Shown here in pieces: positions 25,938 to 34,786 of a stretch of 64,000 bases of DNA (its first letter is position 1; each line of letters begins with the position of its first letter). Source of the stretch: Actinomycetota bacterium (lineage in GTDB: Bacteria; Actinomycetota; Coriobacteriia; Anaerosomatales; Anaerosomataceae). The DNA is taken from assembly GCA_004348925.1 (NCBI GenBank), contig RCMX01000001.1, positions 456,966 to 520,965 of the forward strand, written 5' to 3'. The position numbers and the translations under genes were made by a program. The notes under the pieces are model-generated. The model did not search any database. It was given only the letters and a program-made list of their open reading frames with translations, and was not told where the DNA came from.

Positions 25938-27005
25938 ATGTTGCTGCGCCGGAGCTGGCGCGTGATTGGCTGTCCCACGTCGGGGCCTGTCGACAGAGAG
26001 AGGGTTGCTCTTGTGGAAGCTCTAGTTGCAATTACATACCGCTGCAATGCGCACTGCCATATGTGCAACACCTGGCAGTACCCGTCAACGCCTGAAGATG
26101 AAATCCAACCGCAGGACCTGGTGTCGCTGCCGCATGTGGCTTTCGCTAACATCACCGGTGGCGAGCCTTTTCTGCGAGACGACATAGCGGACTTTGTTGA
26201 AATCCTCCACGCCAAGGCCGACCGAATTGTCATCTCGACGAACGGTTACTTCACTGACCGAATTCTGGAATTGGCACGCAGGTACCCAGACGTCGGCTTC
26301 CGCATCAGCCTCGAGGGTCTTCCTGCCGCGAACGATGAACTCCGAGGTATCAAGGATGGTTTCGATCATGGACTTCGCACGCTACTCGGTCTCCGCGCGC
26401 TCGGAGTCCAGGACATCGGTTTCGGCATAACTCTCTCTGATCGCAATGCCGATGACTTGCTCGAGCTTCACCAATTGGCTGATGCGATGGACCTCGAGTT
26501 TGCAACCGCAGCCGTGCATAACAACTTTTACTTTCATAAGTTCGACAACGTGATCGAGGACAAGGAGCACGTGGCCGGCAACCTGGAGGAGCTTGCACTG
26601 CTCCTCCTCAAGACGAACCGCCCCAAGAACTGGTTTCGCGCCTGGTTCAATGTTGGTCTCGCTAACTACGTGAGGGGCGGTCAGCGCCTGCTTCCTTGTG
26701 AGATGGGAAGCGATATCTTCTTTGTAGATCCATTCGGCGCCATAAAGCCATGCAACGCGATGGATGCATCGATGGGCTCCCTCAAGGAGAAGCCCTTCGA
26801 TGAGATTTGGCATGGAACTGAAGCCTCCGATGTCAGAGCGCGCGTGTGTGCTTGCGAGACGAACTGCTGGATGATCGGATCTGTGTCGCCGGCTATGAAG
26901 AAGAACATCAAGGTGCCTGCGACATGGGTACTGAAGGCGAAGGTGACCGGAAGACTCCCAAAGGTCGCCGGTGCCACGGATGCGGGATGCGACCCAAATG
27001 TTTAG
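25938..27005 (+). CDS. Radical SAM protein with SPASM-like C-terminal cysteines
   Basis: 355 residues. The [4Fe-4S]-SAM motif CNAHCHMC (CX3CX2C) lies at about residues 37-44 in YRCNAHCHMCNTW, followed by the GGEPF SAM-binding motif (ITGGEPFLRDD) and ISTNGYF. The C-terminal quarter has C...C...CxC...C (LPCEMG, KPCNAM, VCACETNC), the layout of a SPASM/Twitch auxiliary cluster domain that usually acts on peptides or sugars. Its position inside the polysaccharide locus, 9 nt after the polymerase and overlapping an acetyltransferase, suggests a modification of a sugar or a lipid intermediate. The reaction is unknown. Confidence 0.88.
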   Translation: MLLRRSWRVIGCPTSGPVDRERVALVEALVAITYRCNAHCHMCNTWQYPSTPEDEIQPQDLVSLPHVAFANITGGEPFLRDDIADFVEILHAKADRIVISTNGYFTDRILELARRYPDVGFRISLEGLPAANDELRGIKDGFDHGLRTLLGLRALGVQDIGFGITLSDRNADDLLELHQLADAMDLEFATAAVHNNFYFHKFDNVIEDKEHVAGNLEELALLLLKTNRPKNWFRAWFNVGLANYVRGGQRLLPCEMGSDIFFVDPFGAIKPCNAMDASMGSLKEKPFDEIWHGTEASDVRARVCACETNCWMIGSVSPAMKKNIKVPATWVLKAKVTGRLPKVAGATDAGCDPNV

Positions 27006-27714
27006 AAGACTACTTGTTCGCTTCGCGAGGGCTGTGAAGCGTGACTCCGCTTTTGATGTCTCGCCCGATGTGCCTGGGTCTGCGCTAGCTACGTTCATTT
27101 TCGAGCGTGCGGTGATGACCTTTCGTGGAGTGCTGTTGTCCGCTCGGGCCAGAAGGAGCGCGTTTCCGGTCTTTGTCGGCCGTCGGGTGATCGTCCGAGA
27201 TGCCACCTGCCTCTCCTTGTCGCCGGGGGTCACGATTGGCGACAACTGTCGACTCGATTGCCTCGGGAGCGTCGGAGTTGTTCTTGGGGGCGGGGTGACA
27301 CTCCGTAGTGGGGTCCACATCGAAGTGACGAGCGTTCTTCGCGAGATGGGCGAGGGATGCGTTATCGATGACAGGGCAGGCATTAGTGAGAACGTCTTCA
27401 TCGGAGCGAAAGGACTAGTGCGAATCGGTGCTAATTCAATCGTCGGACCGTCGGTGAAGATCATCGCCGAGAACCATGTTATTACTTGCGATGATGCACC
27501 GATTCGCGAGCAAGGCGTAACCCGAAAGGGTATCACCATCGGCGAAGATTGTTGGATAGGAACGAATGCTGTAGTGCTAGACGGCACCAGCGTGGGTGAT
27601 CATGCGGTGATTGGGGCCGGTGCAGTGGTCACTAGAGACGTTGGCCCGTGGGAAATTGTCGGAGGAGTGCCTGCGCGCGGCATTCGGTCGCGCAGCAGGG
27701 CAGAGGCACAGTGA
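26998..27714 (+). CDS. Hexapeptide-repeat acetyltransferase
   Basis: 238 residues. Beta-helix repeats run from about residue 70 (VTIGDNCRLDCLGSVGVVLGGGVTLRSGV) through VRIGANSIVGPSVKII. The active-site His is in AENHVITCDD, followed by GITIGEDCWIGTNAVVLDG and the closing VVTRDVGPWEIVGGVPARGI typical of WcaF/NeuD-like O-acetyltransferases. ATG 26998 overlaps the radical SAM stop by 8 nt. It is the second such enzyme in the locus and is only loosely similar to the one at 23767, so at least two acetylation positions are likely. Confidence 0.86.
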   Translation: MFRRLLVRFARAVKRDSAFDVSPDVPGSALATFIFERAVMTFRGVLLSARARRSAFPVFVGRRVIVRDATCLSLSPGVTIGDNCRLDCLGSVGVVLGGGVTLRSGVHIEVTSVLREMGEGCVIDDRAGISENVFIGAKGLVRIGANSIVGPSVKIIAENHVITCDDAPIREQGVTRKGITIGEDCWIGTNAVVLDGTSVGDHAVIGAGAVVTRDVGPWEIVGGVPARGIRSRSRAEAQ

Positions 27715-28919
27715 GAATCCTATTTGTCAACAAGTTCTGGTATCGCCGAGGCGGACTCGAGCGGGTGATGTTCGATGAGATCGCTTGGCTCGAGCAGGCA
27801 GGCAACGAAGTCGCTCATTTCTCAACTCGGCATCCCGGCAACGACGAGTCGCCCTGGGCAGACCTCTTTGCCCCATACTCGGAATTGGGAGCGCCGGGAA
27901 CCATGGGCGTGGGTGAACGGGCTGTGGCCGCGATGCGCATGTTCTCAAATCCTGAGGCGCGGAACCTCTTCGCGACGCTTCTCGATAGATTCAAACCTGA
28001 TGTAGTGCATATGCATGGCATACATCGCCAGCTGTCGCCGTCGATACTCGTTGCGGCAACTCGCCGTGGAGTCCCAGTCGTTCAGACGCTCCACGATTAC
28101 CATCACGTTTGTCCTGGAGACGTACTGCTTAGAGGCGGCGCGGATATCTGCGAGCCACGTGCGTGTGGCGGTGTGTGGTACGGTCCTGCGATCAGAAACC
28201 GATGCGTTCGCGGGAGCCTCGTCGCAAGCTCACTTTCTGCCGCGGAGACAAGCTATCAGCGAGTGCGTCGAGTGTACGAGTCCTCGGTCACCCGCTTTGT
28301 TAGCCCCAGTGAGTTTCTCGCTGACATTATGCGCGAAGGCGGTTGGGGCATCCCGTGTGATGTTGTTCCCAATGCCGTCGCGCCAGTGCCGCTTGCTACT
28401 GGTGGCAGTAATGTTCTTTATGCCGGGAGATTGTCGCCCGAGAAGGGCGTCCATGTGCTTCTGGAGGCTGCCCGTTTGGCGGACATCCAGGTTGTCATTG
28501 CTGGAGAGGGACCCAGCGAGGCCGACCTGAGAAGGCGCTATCCAGAGGCGAACTTTCAGGGTCGGATTGACGAATCGGCCGTGCAACGACTCATCGCTGA
28601 ATCGCTCGCGTGCGTAGTTCCTTCAACTTGCTACGAGAATGCGCCTATGTCGGTTCTGGAACCGATGGCGGCGGGCGTTCCTGTAGTCGCGTCATCGATT
28701 GGTGGCATTCCCGAGATCCTTGAGCACGATGTTTCCGGCATTCTGGTCGCGCCTGGCGATGTTAACCGGCTGGCAGCGGCGCTCTCGCGTCTTAAGTCCG
28801 ATTGCGCGCTGCGTACAAGGCTCGGTGCGGCCGGGCGCGAACGGGTTTTGACGCGATTCTCGCCCGAAGAGCACCTACGTCGGTTGCTTCAGTCATACGC
28901 TGCTGCGATGTCATCGTGA
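27711..28919 (+). CDS. Glycosyltransferase family 4
   Basis: 402 residues. The N-terminal domain starts MRILFVNKFWYRRGGLERVMFDEIAWLEQAG, with the glycine-rich acceptor loop. The C-terminal domain has VLYAGRLSPEKGVHVLLEAARL, VIAGEGPSEADLRRRYP and the EX7E region in STCYENAPMSVLEPMAAGVPVVAS. This is a classical retaining GT4 layout; donor and acceptor are unknown. GTG 27711 overlaps the preceding stop in a GTGA quartet, as do the next two gene junctions, so these genes are one translationally coupled operon. Confidence 0.9.
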   Translation: MRILFVNKFWYRRGGLERVMFDEIAWLEQAGNEVAHFSTRHPGNDESPWADLFAPYSELGAPGTMGVGERAVAAMRMFSNPEARNLFATLLDRFKPDVVHMHGIHRQLSPSILVAATRRGVPVVQTLHDYHHVCPGDVLLRGGADICEPRACGGVWYGPAIRNRCVRGSLVASSLSAAETSYQRVRRVYESSVTRFVSPSEFLADIMREGGWGIPCDVVPNAVAPVPLATGGSNVLYAGRLSPEKGVHVLLEAARLADIQVVIAGEGPSEADLRRRYPEANFQGRIDESAVQRLIAESLACVVPSTCYENAPMSVLEPMAAGVPVVASSIGGIPEILEHDVSGILVAPGDVNRLAAALSRLKSDCALRTRLGAAGRERVLTRFSPEEHLRRLLQSYAAAMSS

Positions 28920-30019
28920 AGATTGCGATGATCGGTCAAAAGGGTGTGCCTGCTACCCATGGTGGTGTCGAGCGTCATGTCGAAGAGCTTGGCGCGAGAC
29001 TGGTCGATCTCGGCCATGAGGTGGTTGTCTTCACGCGACCGGAATATTCGGATCCTTCGATGACCGAGTACCGAGGGATGCGACTCGTGAGCGTTCCGAC
29101 TGTGGCGTCGAAGCATCTTGACGCAATCGTTCACAGCCTGTTTTGCACGCTTCGGACGTGGTCCGGTGGATACGATATAGTGCACTACCATGCGATGGGT
29201 CCGTGTCTCGTGGCACCCTTGGCTCGATTGCGCGGACGCACCGTGGTCGCTACGATCCATGGCCAGGATTGGCGACGTGGGAAGTGGGGAAGACTAGCGT
29301 CTGCGATTCTTCGGCTGAGCGAATGGATGGCTCTGCGCATCCCGCATGCGACCGTATCAGTCTCTGAGTCGCTGGCAGACAACTACCGTGCTACGGGGTA
29401 CCAGAGTGTCTTCTACATCCCAAACGGCGTCAGTATAGACGCTGGGGACGACGCTTCCGTCTTGGACGACCTCGGCGTACGACCGAGTGAGTACGCCTTG
29501 TTCGCCGGCCGCCTAGTTCCAGAGAAGGGCTGCCACTACCTGCTGGATGCCTGGAGGGCACTGCCAGACGCTCCGATGCTGGTGATCGCTGGCGACAGCA
29601 GTGCGAGCGACACTTACGTCGCTCGACTGAAGGAGGCCTCTGGCGACAACGTTAGGTTTGCGGGCTACGTCTACGGCGCACGACTCGCTGCGCTCTTTCG
29701 CCACTGCACGCTTTTTGTGCTTCCGTCGGACCTTGAAGGGCTGCCAATCGTGCTGCTGGAAGCGCTAGCATACGGGGCGCCGGTGCTGGCGAGCGATATT
29801 CCTCCGAACGTCGAGGTCTTGGGGCGTAATGGCGAGTATTTCGCTGCCGGCGATACTGCCGCTCTCACGGCCTCGCTTGCTCGCTGTCTCTTGGATTCCG
29901 TTGGCATGAAGCAGCGCTCAGTACCATTGAGAGATGCTGCTATTCGTGAATATGACTGGGATATCGTGGCTCGAGAAACGATTACCTTGTATCAACGTAC
30001 AGCTATGGCGAAAAGGTGA
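28916..30019 (+). CDS. Glycosyltransferase family 4 (DUF1972/rhamnosyltransferase-like)
   Basis: 367 residues starting VKIAMIGQKGVPATHGGVERHVEELGARL, the start typical of the WsaF/rhamnosyltransferase-like GT4 branch. The C-terminal donor domain shows YALFAGRLVPEKGCHYLLDAWRAL, LVIAGDSS and LEGLPIVLLEALAYGAPVLAS. Start at GTG 28916, which overlaps the previous stop (GTGA). With GDP-fucose genes downstream, a fucosyl- or rhamnosyl-transfer role would be plausible, but the donor cannot be read from sequence. Confidence 0.88.
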   Translation: MKIAMIGQKGVPATHGGVERHVEELGARLVDLGHEVVVFTRPEYSDPSMTEYRGMRLVSVPTVASKHLDAIVHSLFCTLRTWSGGYDIVHYHAMGPCLVAPLARLRGRTVVATIHGQDWRRGKWGRLASAILRLSEWMALRIPHATVSVSESLADNYRATGYQSVFYIPNGVSIDAGDDASVLDDLGVRPSEYALFAGRLVPEKGCHYLLDAWRALPDAPMLVIAGDSSASDTYVARLKEASGDNVRFAGYVYGARLAALFRHCTLFVLPSDLEGLPIVLLEALAYGAPVLASDIPPNVEVLGRNGEYFAAGDTAALTASLARCLLDSVGMKQRSVPLRDAAIREYDWDIVARETITLYQRTAMAKR

Positions 30020-31095
30020 GGAACACCACAGTCGCCAAGGACGTCAGGATCGAGCTACTGAGGGTGCTCGGCGCTCTGTCAGTCTTTACATATCACTTCA
30101 TGGGCGACGTGGACACGGTTCTGCGGCCTGGCTTTTCTGATTCCCTGCTCTGGGCAACCATTCGGCATGTGTCCGGTCCGTTCGGCGTGAGTGTGTTCAT
30201 TCTCGTCAGTGGCATCGTCTTTGGTTGGGCGTGGTCTCGTCCGGCTGGGCCAGTCCGCTTTGTCCAGCGTCGTCTCAAGTCGCTCTTTCCGGTGTACTGG
30301 TGGATAGCGCTCCCGCTGATTGGTGCCGCTCTGCTTACACATCGCATGGGGTTCGGCGAACTTTGGAAGACGCCAATCTGGCTGAGCGGTCTTGGGATAC
30401 TGAGTCCCAGGACGTTCTTTCCTGTTGTTGATGGTTGGTGGTATATGACGCTGGCTCTGCAACTTGCCGTGTCGTATCCGTTCCTACGAAAGCTTCAAGA
30501 ACGAATTGGCGACAGCTGGTTCCTTTTCTTCTCGGCGGCAGTATGCACGATGTCCGTGCTGCTACTTAATGCGATGGGGCTGCAATACGCGGTCGCGGGG
30601 TTTGTTGGGTCGCGTCTCTTGGAGTTTGCCTGTGGCATGGTCGTTGGTCGCCATGTCTCTTCTGGCGAGAAGGCACTGCCACAGTGGCGCGAACTGCTTG
30701 TGCTGCTTCTTGTGTGCGTCGCCGGTGTCGCCGTATCTAGAACGTTATCTGGTGCGTCAGCCCTGGCCGTGTTTGTTGTTGTTATTGTCCTTGCCGTTAT
30801 GCGCAACTCACAGACCCACCTGGCTCACATGGTGACCACTGCAGGCGGCCTTACGTTTGCGTTCTTCTTGAGTCATTCACCTTGGGCGAAACCGATTCTC
30901 ACTGTTCTGTCATCGGTAACATCCACTATCGGGGCGATGGTGGCGGGTGGCTTCGTCGCTCTGACTTTCGCAGTGCTAGTTGCATGGTTTTTCAAATGGT
31001 CGTTTGATTCAGTGTTACGGGCGGGTGCCAACTATGGGGCACGAGGGCGCGCCACAGAATCGCCCAACTCGCATCAGGGACGGAGTAGCGGCTAA
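30016..31095 (+). CDS. Acyltransferase family 3 membrane protein
   Basis: 359 residues with about ten hydrophobic segments. The family start DVRIELLRVLGALSVFTYHFMGD (His about residue 27) and VSGPFGVSVFILVSGIVFGW are visible. It is probably an O-acetyltransferase acting on the polysaccharide repeat unit in the membrane. The GTGA overlap with the upstream glycosyltransferase couples them. It precedes a second member of the family directly. Confidence 0.85.
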   Translation: MRNTTVAKDVRIELLRVLGALSVFTYHFMGDVDTVLRPGFSDSLLWATIRHVSGPFGVSVFILVSGIVFGWAWSRPAGPVRFVQRRLKSLFPVYWWIALPLIGAALLTHRMGFGELWKTPIWLSGLGILSPRTFFPVVDGWWYMTLALQLAVSYPFLRKLQERIGDSWFLFFSAAVCTMSVLLLNAMGLQYAVAGFVGSRLLEFACGMVVGRHVSSGEKALPQWRELLVLLLVCVAGVAVSRTLSGASALAVFVVVIVLAVMRNSQTHLAHMVTTAGGLTFAFFLSHSPWAKPILTVLSSVTSTIGAMVAGGFVALTFAVLVAWFFKWSFDSVLRAGANYGARGRATESPNSHQGRSSG

Positions 31096-31096
31096 C

Positions 31097-32110
31097 GTGA
31101 GTGCTGACGTGACGATGAGACCGCGCGACGAACGGCTTGACGCGCTCAAGGGTGTAGCGATTCTGCTGGTCGTACTCAGTCATGCCCTGCAACACAGGGC
31201 GGTCGGGGTGCCACCGCTCCTGGGAGTGGTTTCATCAGTGAGTATGCCTCTATTCGCCTACTTGAGCGGCATCGCGGCTGGGTACTCCCGTGAACGGCCG
31301 TTTTGGGAGCGGGTACGGCACAAGGCTACTTCGCTGCTGGTCCCATACTTGGCATGGGGATGCATCTATCTCTTGCTGTACGGGTTGCCGTCTGCAGAGT
31401 CGAGCGGCCCTGTGTGGATTCGGTGTGTGTCGGTGGTTGCCCAGGGGCCATGGTACTTGGCGGCGCTCTTTATCTTCGATCTCGCGGTGTACCCAGTGCG
31501 AGCGCGCACTGGGAGGCTAGTTCGTTTCCTCCCAGCAGTGGTCATGGTCTTCACGGCGTATGGTCTGTCACGTGTGAGTTGTTTTGGGGGCTGGTTGCTC
31601 TGGCCGAATATGGCGAAGCTGCTTCCGTTGTTTGTCGTCGGCTACCTAATGAGCGTGGATTCTCGCTGGAAACAATCCGCTGCGCGCGTTCGGAGTCCGA
31701 TCTTGATTTGCGTTTATGTTGTTGCGCTTGTGGTGCTGTGGCCCGCCTGGGCTGGGAGTCGGCTGCTCGCATTGCTGGCGGCTAATGGTGTGGCGGATAG
31801 CGCATGGGAGCCCGTTACCACTCTCGTCGAGTATGTCTTTACCTTCTCCGCAGGATTGAGCGCAGCGGTGGTGATCGAGCGTGTGCTGCGTCACGCGGGT
31901 CCGTCCCATTTCATCGAGGCGCTTCGTCGAATAGGGAGCTATAGCCTCGGTATATACGTGATGCATCCAATAGTCATTCGAGCTTGGGACGGAAAGGGTC
32001 TGACGGCGGTGATCGGCAGCTTCGTTGTCGCGTCAGCGGCGTCCTTGCTGGTGAGCGTTTTGCTGGCGCAGTCTCGTCCGCTGCGCACTCTGCTGCTTGG
32101 TGGTCGATAA
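31097..32110 (+). CDS. Acyltransferase family 3 membrane protein (second copy)
   Basis: 337 residues. RDERLDALKGVAILLVVLSHALQHRAVG is the family start with its conserved His; VSMPLFAYLSGIAAGYS and SYSLGIYVMHPIVIRAW are the other recognisable membrane motifs. GTG 31097 is used because it directly follows the preceding stop; GTG 31109 and ATG 31115 are alternatives. It is only distantly similar to its neighbour, so this is not a fresh tandem duplication. It is the last gene of the low-GC block. Confidence 0.84.
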   Translation: MSADVTMRPRDERLDALKGVAILLVVLSHALQHRAVGVPPLLGVVSSVSMPLFAYLSGIAAGYSRERPFWERVRHKATSLLVPYLAWGCIYLLLYGLPSAESSGPVWIRCVSVVAQGPWYLAALFIFDLAVYPVRARTGRLVRFLPAVVMVFTAYGLSRVSCFGGWLLWPNMAKLLPLFVVGYLMSVDSRWKQSAARVRSPILICVYVVALVVLWPAWAGSRLLALLAANGVADSAWEPVTTLVEYVFTFSAGLSAAVVIERVLRHAGPSHFIEALRRIGSYSLGIYVMHPIVIRAWDGKGLTAVIGSFVVASAASLLVSVLLAQSRPLRTLLLGGR

Positions 32111-32389
32111 CTGCGTGGTATGGAGCATGCCATAGACGACCAGCCATCGATCGTCGCGGTCTGACAATCAGCAGGAGTCTTGAATGTGCGTCTAATGTTC
32201 ATCGTTGATGCTCGACCCAACTAGATGGCCACGACACCCACTCCTATGAGGCGTTCACAAGCCGTGACAATCTAAGCGAAGGGGTGAAGTCTGAGATGAA
32301 TAAGAAGATGATCGATGGTATCGGCCGTATCGTTTAGTGGCAATGAGCTGAGTAGCTCGGCTTGTGCGTTTGCCTGAATGGGAGCCCTA
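32111..32389. other. Intergenic stretch with a possible wecB relic
   Basis: About 280 nt. CAGGAG and then GTG 32186 open a 12-residue peptide, VRLMFIVDARPN followed by TAG (32222-32224), that resembles the first residues of the wecB product downstream (VNIIVVVGARPN). Otherwise no coding signal was seen. Composition changes here from the low-GC block back to typical high GC. Confidence 0.35.
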
Positions 32390-33487
32390 GTGAACATCAT
32401 CGTAGTCGTCGGAGCTCGTCCAAACTTCATCAAGGTCGGGCCGCTCATGCCGGCGCTTGCCTCGGCGGGGATTGACGCGCGCATCGCGCACACCGGGCAG
32501 CACTACGACGCGACCATGTCCGACGTCTTCTTCCGCGACCTCGAGATCCCGGAGCCTGCATGGTTCCTCGGCGTGGGGAGCGGCACGCACGCGGTACAGA
32601 CGGGTACCGCGATGATGAAGCTCGAGGAGCTCCTCGCCGCTGAACGCCCTGACGCGCTGCTTGTGGTGGGCGACGTGAACTCCACGCTTGCAGGCGCACT
32701 GGCCGCATCGAAGATCGGCGTTCCGGTCGTGCATCTAGAAGCCGGTCTACGCTCGCGCGACATGTCCATGCCAGAAGAAGTGAACCGGCTCGTCACCGAT
32801 CAGCTGACCTCGATGCTGCTCACGCCCGTGCGCGAAGCAGATGAAAATCTCATCGCAGAAGGCGTGGACGCCTCGCGCATCCACTTCGTCGGCAACATCA
32901 TGGCGGAAAGCGTGCTGCGCAACCTTGCGCGCATCGAGACCCGCGACGTGTGCGGCACGCTCGGGCTCGCGCCTCGCGGCTACGTGCTTGCGACGATCCA
33001 CCGGCCTGAGAACACCGACCATCCCGAGCGGCTGCACGAGATCGCCTCGGCGCTGCTGGACTCGCCGCTGCCGGTGCTGTTCCCGGTCCACCCGCGCACG
33101 CGCCCGCTGCTGGCCTCGGCAGGGATTGACGGTGCGGAGGGCAGCAACGTGCGGCTGAGCGACCCTGTCGGCTACCTCGACATGCTGGCTCTGCAGCGCG
33201 ACGCCGCGGCGATCGTCACCGACTCGGGCGGCATCCAGGAAGAAGCGTGCATGGTCGGCACCCCGTGCGTGACCGTGCGCAGGAACACCGAGCGCGCGAT
33301 CACCGTCGAGGTGGGCGCGAACCGGCTTGCGGCGGCGGATGCACGCGTGATCGGGGACGCGCTCACGCAGGCGCTCGCCGGCGGACGCGAGTGGGAGCGC
33401 CCGGAGCGCTGGGACGCGGACGTGTCGTCGCGAGTGTCGGAAGCGCTGTTGTCGGGCGTTCTACCGCTCGCTGGCTGCGCGGAGTAG
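32390..33487 (+). CDS. wecB: UDP-N-acetylglucosamine 2-epimerase (non-hydrolysing)
   Basis: 365 residues. Converts UDP-GlcNAc to UDP-ManNAc for surface polysaccharide. N-terminus MNIIVVVGARPNFIKVGPLMPAL, then IAHTGQHYD, VVGDVNSTLAGALAA, VHLEAGLRSRDMSMPEEVNR, HRPENTD, and VTDSGGIQEEACMVGTPCVTVRRNTERAITV, all conserved in the family. GTG 32390 is chosen because GGGAG lies 5 nt upstream; ATG 32378 is inside that site. A second, 5'-truncated copy of the gene lies at about 33980-34463. Confidence 0.95.
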   Translation: MNIIVVVGARPNFIKVGPLMPALASAGIDARIAHTGQHYDATMSDVFFRDLEIPEPAWFLGVGSGTHAVQTGTAMMKLEELLAAERPDALLVVGDVNSTLAGALAASKIGVPVVHLEAGLRSRDMSMPEEVNRLVTDQLTSMLLTPVREADENLIAEGVDASRIHFVGNIMAESVLRNLARIETRDVCGTLGLAPRGYVLATIHRPENTDHPERLHEIASALLDSPLPVLFPVHPRTRPLLASAGIDGAEGSNVRLSDPVGYLDMLALQRDAAAIVTDSGGIQEEACMVGTPCVTVRRNTERAITVEVGANRLAAADARVIGDALTQALAGGREWERPERWDADVSSRVSEALLSGVLPLAGCAE

Positions 33488-33538
33488 GCCACGATTCTGC
33501 TACTGTAGACGCATCACAATCCGCTCTTGGAGGCTCCT

Positions 33539-33979
33539 ATGTCTCGCGTTGCACTTATCACCGGCATCACCGGCCAGGACGGTTCGTATCTGGCCGAACT
33601 CCTTCTCGGCAAGGGCTACGAGGTGCACGGGATCATCCGCCGCGCTTCCACGTTCAATACCGATCGCATCGATCACCTCTACCACGACCCGCACGAGTCC
33701 GGTGCGCGCATGTTCCTGCACTACGGCGACCTCACGGACGGCACGGGCCTTCGCCGCATCCTGGAGAAGGTGCATCCGGACGAGGTCTACAACCTTGGCG
33801 CGCAGTCGCACGTGAAGGTCTCCTTCGACATGCCCGAGTACACGGCTGATGTTGTGGCCACCGGTACGCTACGCCTGCTCGACGCCATCCGGGATTACCA
33901 GCTCACTTCCGGTAACCAGGTCCGCTTCCACCAGGCGGGCTCCTCGGAGATGTATGGCGCGGCCCCTGCACCGCAGGGT
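33539..33979 (+). pseudogene. gmd: 3'-truncated GDP-mannose 4,6-dehydratase copy
   Basis: Codes for the first about 147 residues of Gmd, nearly identical to the intact copy at 35322: [20 protein letters not shown] nucleotide-binding loop and [11 protein letters not shown]. The match stops abruptly after the codons for APAPQG near 33979, before the catalytic YxxxK. The frame then runs about ten foreign codons to a stop at 34007-34009. Its own ATG 33539 and GGAGG ribosome binding site are intact, so a truncated, inactive Rossmann fragment may still be made. The rest of the sequence switches to the 3' half of wecB in another frame. Confidence 0.88.
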
Positions 33980-34463
33980 GCACCGCCCCGAGTATACGGA
34001 CCATCCTGAGCGCCTGCACGAGATCACCTCGGCATTGCTGGCCTCACCGCTGCCGGTGCTGTTCCCGGTCCACCTGCGCACGCGCCCGGTGCTTGCCTCG
34101 GCAGGGATTGACGGTGCGGAGGGCAGCAACGTGCGGCTGAGCGACCCCGTCGGCTACCTCGACATGCTGGCGCTGCAGCGCGATGCCGCGGCCATCGTCA
34201 CCGACTCGGGCGGCATCCAGGAAGAAGCGTGCATGGTCGGCACCCCGTGCGTGACCGTGCGAAGGAACACCGAGCGCGCAATCGCCGTTGATGTCGGCGC
34301 CAACCGGCTTGCGGCCGCGGATGCGCGCGCGATCGGGGACGCGCTCACGCAGGCGCTCGCGGGCGGACGCGAGTGGGAGCGCCCGGAGCGCTGGGACGCA
34401 GAGGTGGCCGCGCGGGTAGTGGCTGCGCTCCTCGGTGGTGTGCTGCCTCTTCAGGGGTACTAG
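33980..34463 (+). pseudogene. wecB: 5'-truncated UDP-GlcNAc 2-epimerase copy
   Basis: Encodes, in a frame different from the gmd fragment before it, the C-terminal about 155 residues of WecB, from [15 protein letters not shown] through VTDSGGIQEEACMVGTPCVTVRR to the stop 34461-34463. It is nearly identical to the intact wecB C-terminal half, with a few substitutions and a different last dozen residues. No start codon or ribosome binding site of its own was found at the junction, so it should be silent. GCACCGC occurs just before (33968) and at (33980) the breakpoint, a short direct repeat that could have mediated the join. Confidence 0.88.
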
Positions 34464-34591
34464 GGGAGGGGCGTTGGTCTCTGCGAGCCGCAACGTCTGG
34501 TTTAGAGCGTTGTAAGATCCGGTTTCTGACCTCCTGCGAGTGTGGAGCTGACGGCCTCGCACTTGTGAAGTAGTACCGCGGGAGGTAACAT

Positions 34592-34786
34592 ATGACGCGA
34601 ATTCGCAGAGGCGGATACATCTTCGTCTTGTGGAGGGGCGACCACGATCCGCGCCATGTGCACGTCTTCAAGGACGCTCGGTTGCTCGGCAGGTGGAACC
34701 TTGATGCCGATTGCCTCATGTCGGGTTGCGTACCGCCGAGCGCGATCGATCTCATTCGCGCTTTGAGCAGGGAGGGCAAGCTGTGA
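34592..34786 (+). CDS. DUF4160-family small protein
   Basis: 64 residues: MTRIRRGGYIFVLWRGDHDPRHVHVFKD, then GRWNLDADCLMSG. The DHDPRHVHV core is the DUF4160 signature, a family of unknown function commonly found next to small DNA-binding or DUF2442 proteins in toxin-antitoxin-like pairs. GGGAGGT lies 6 nt before ATG 34592. Its stop overlaps the start of the next gene (GTGA), indicating a two-gene unit. A toxin role is inferred only from this architecture. Confidence 0.8.
   Translation: MTRIRRGGYIFVLWRGDHDPRHVHVFKDARLLGRWNLDADCLMSGCVPPSAIDLIRALSREGKL

Noticed and set aside
30016-32110. Recent tandem duplication of the two acyltransferase genes
   Set aside because: Only the family motifs agree; the rest of the two sequences differs widely, so they are independent members.
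33539-34463. A functional Gmd-WecB fusion protein
   Set aside because: The two parts are in different frames, and each lacks essential halves.
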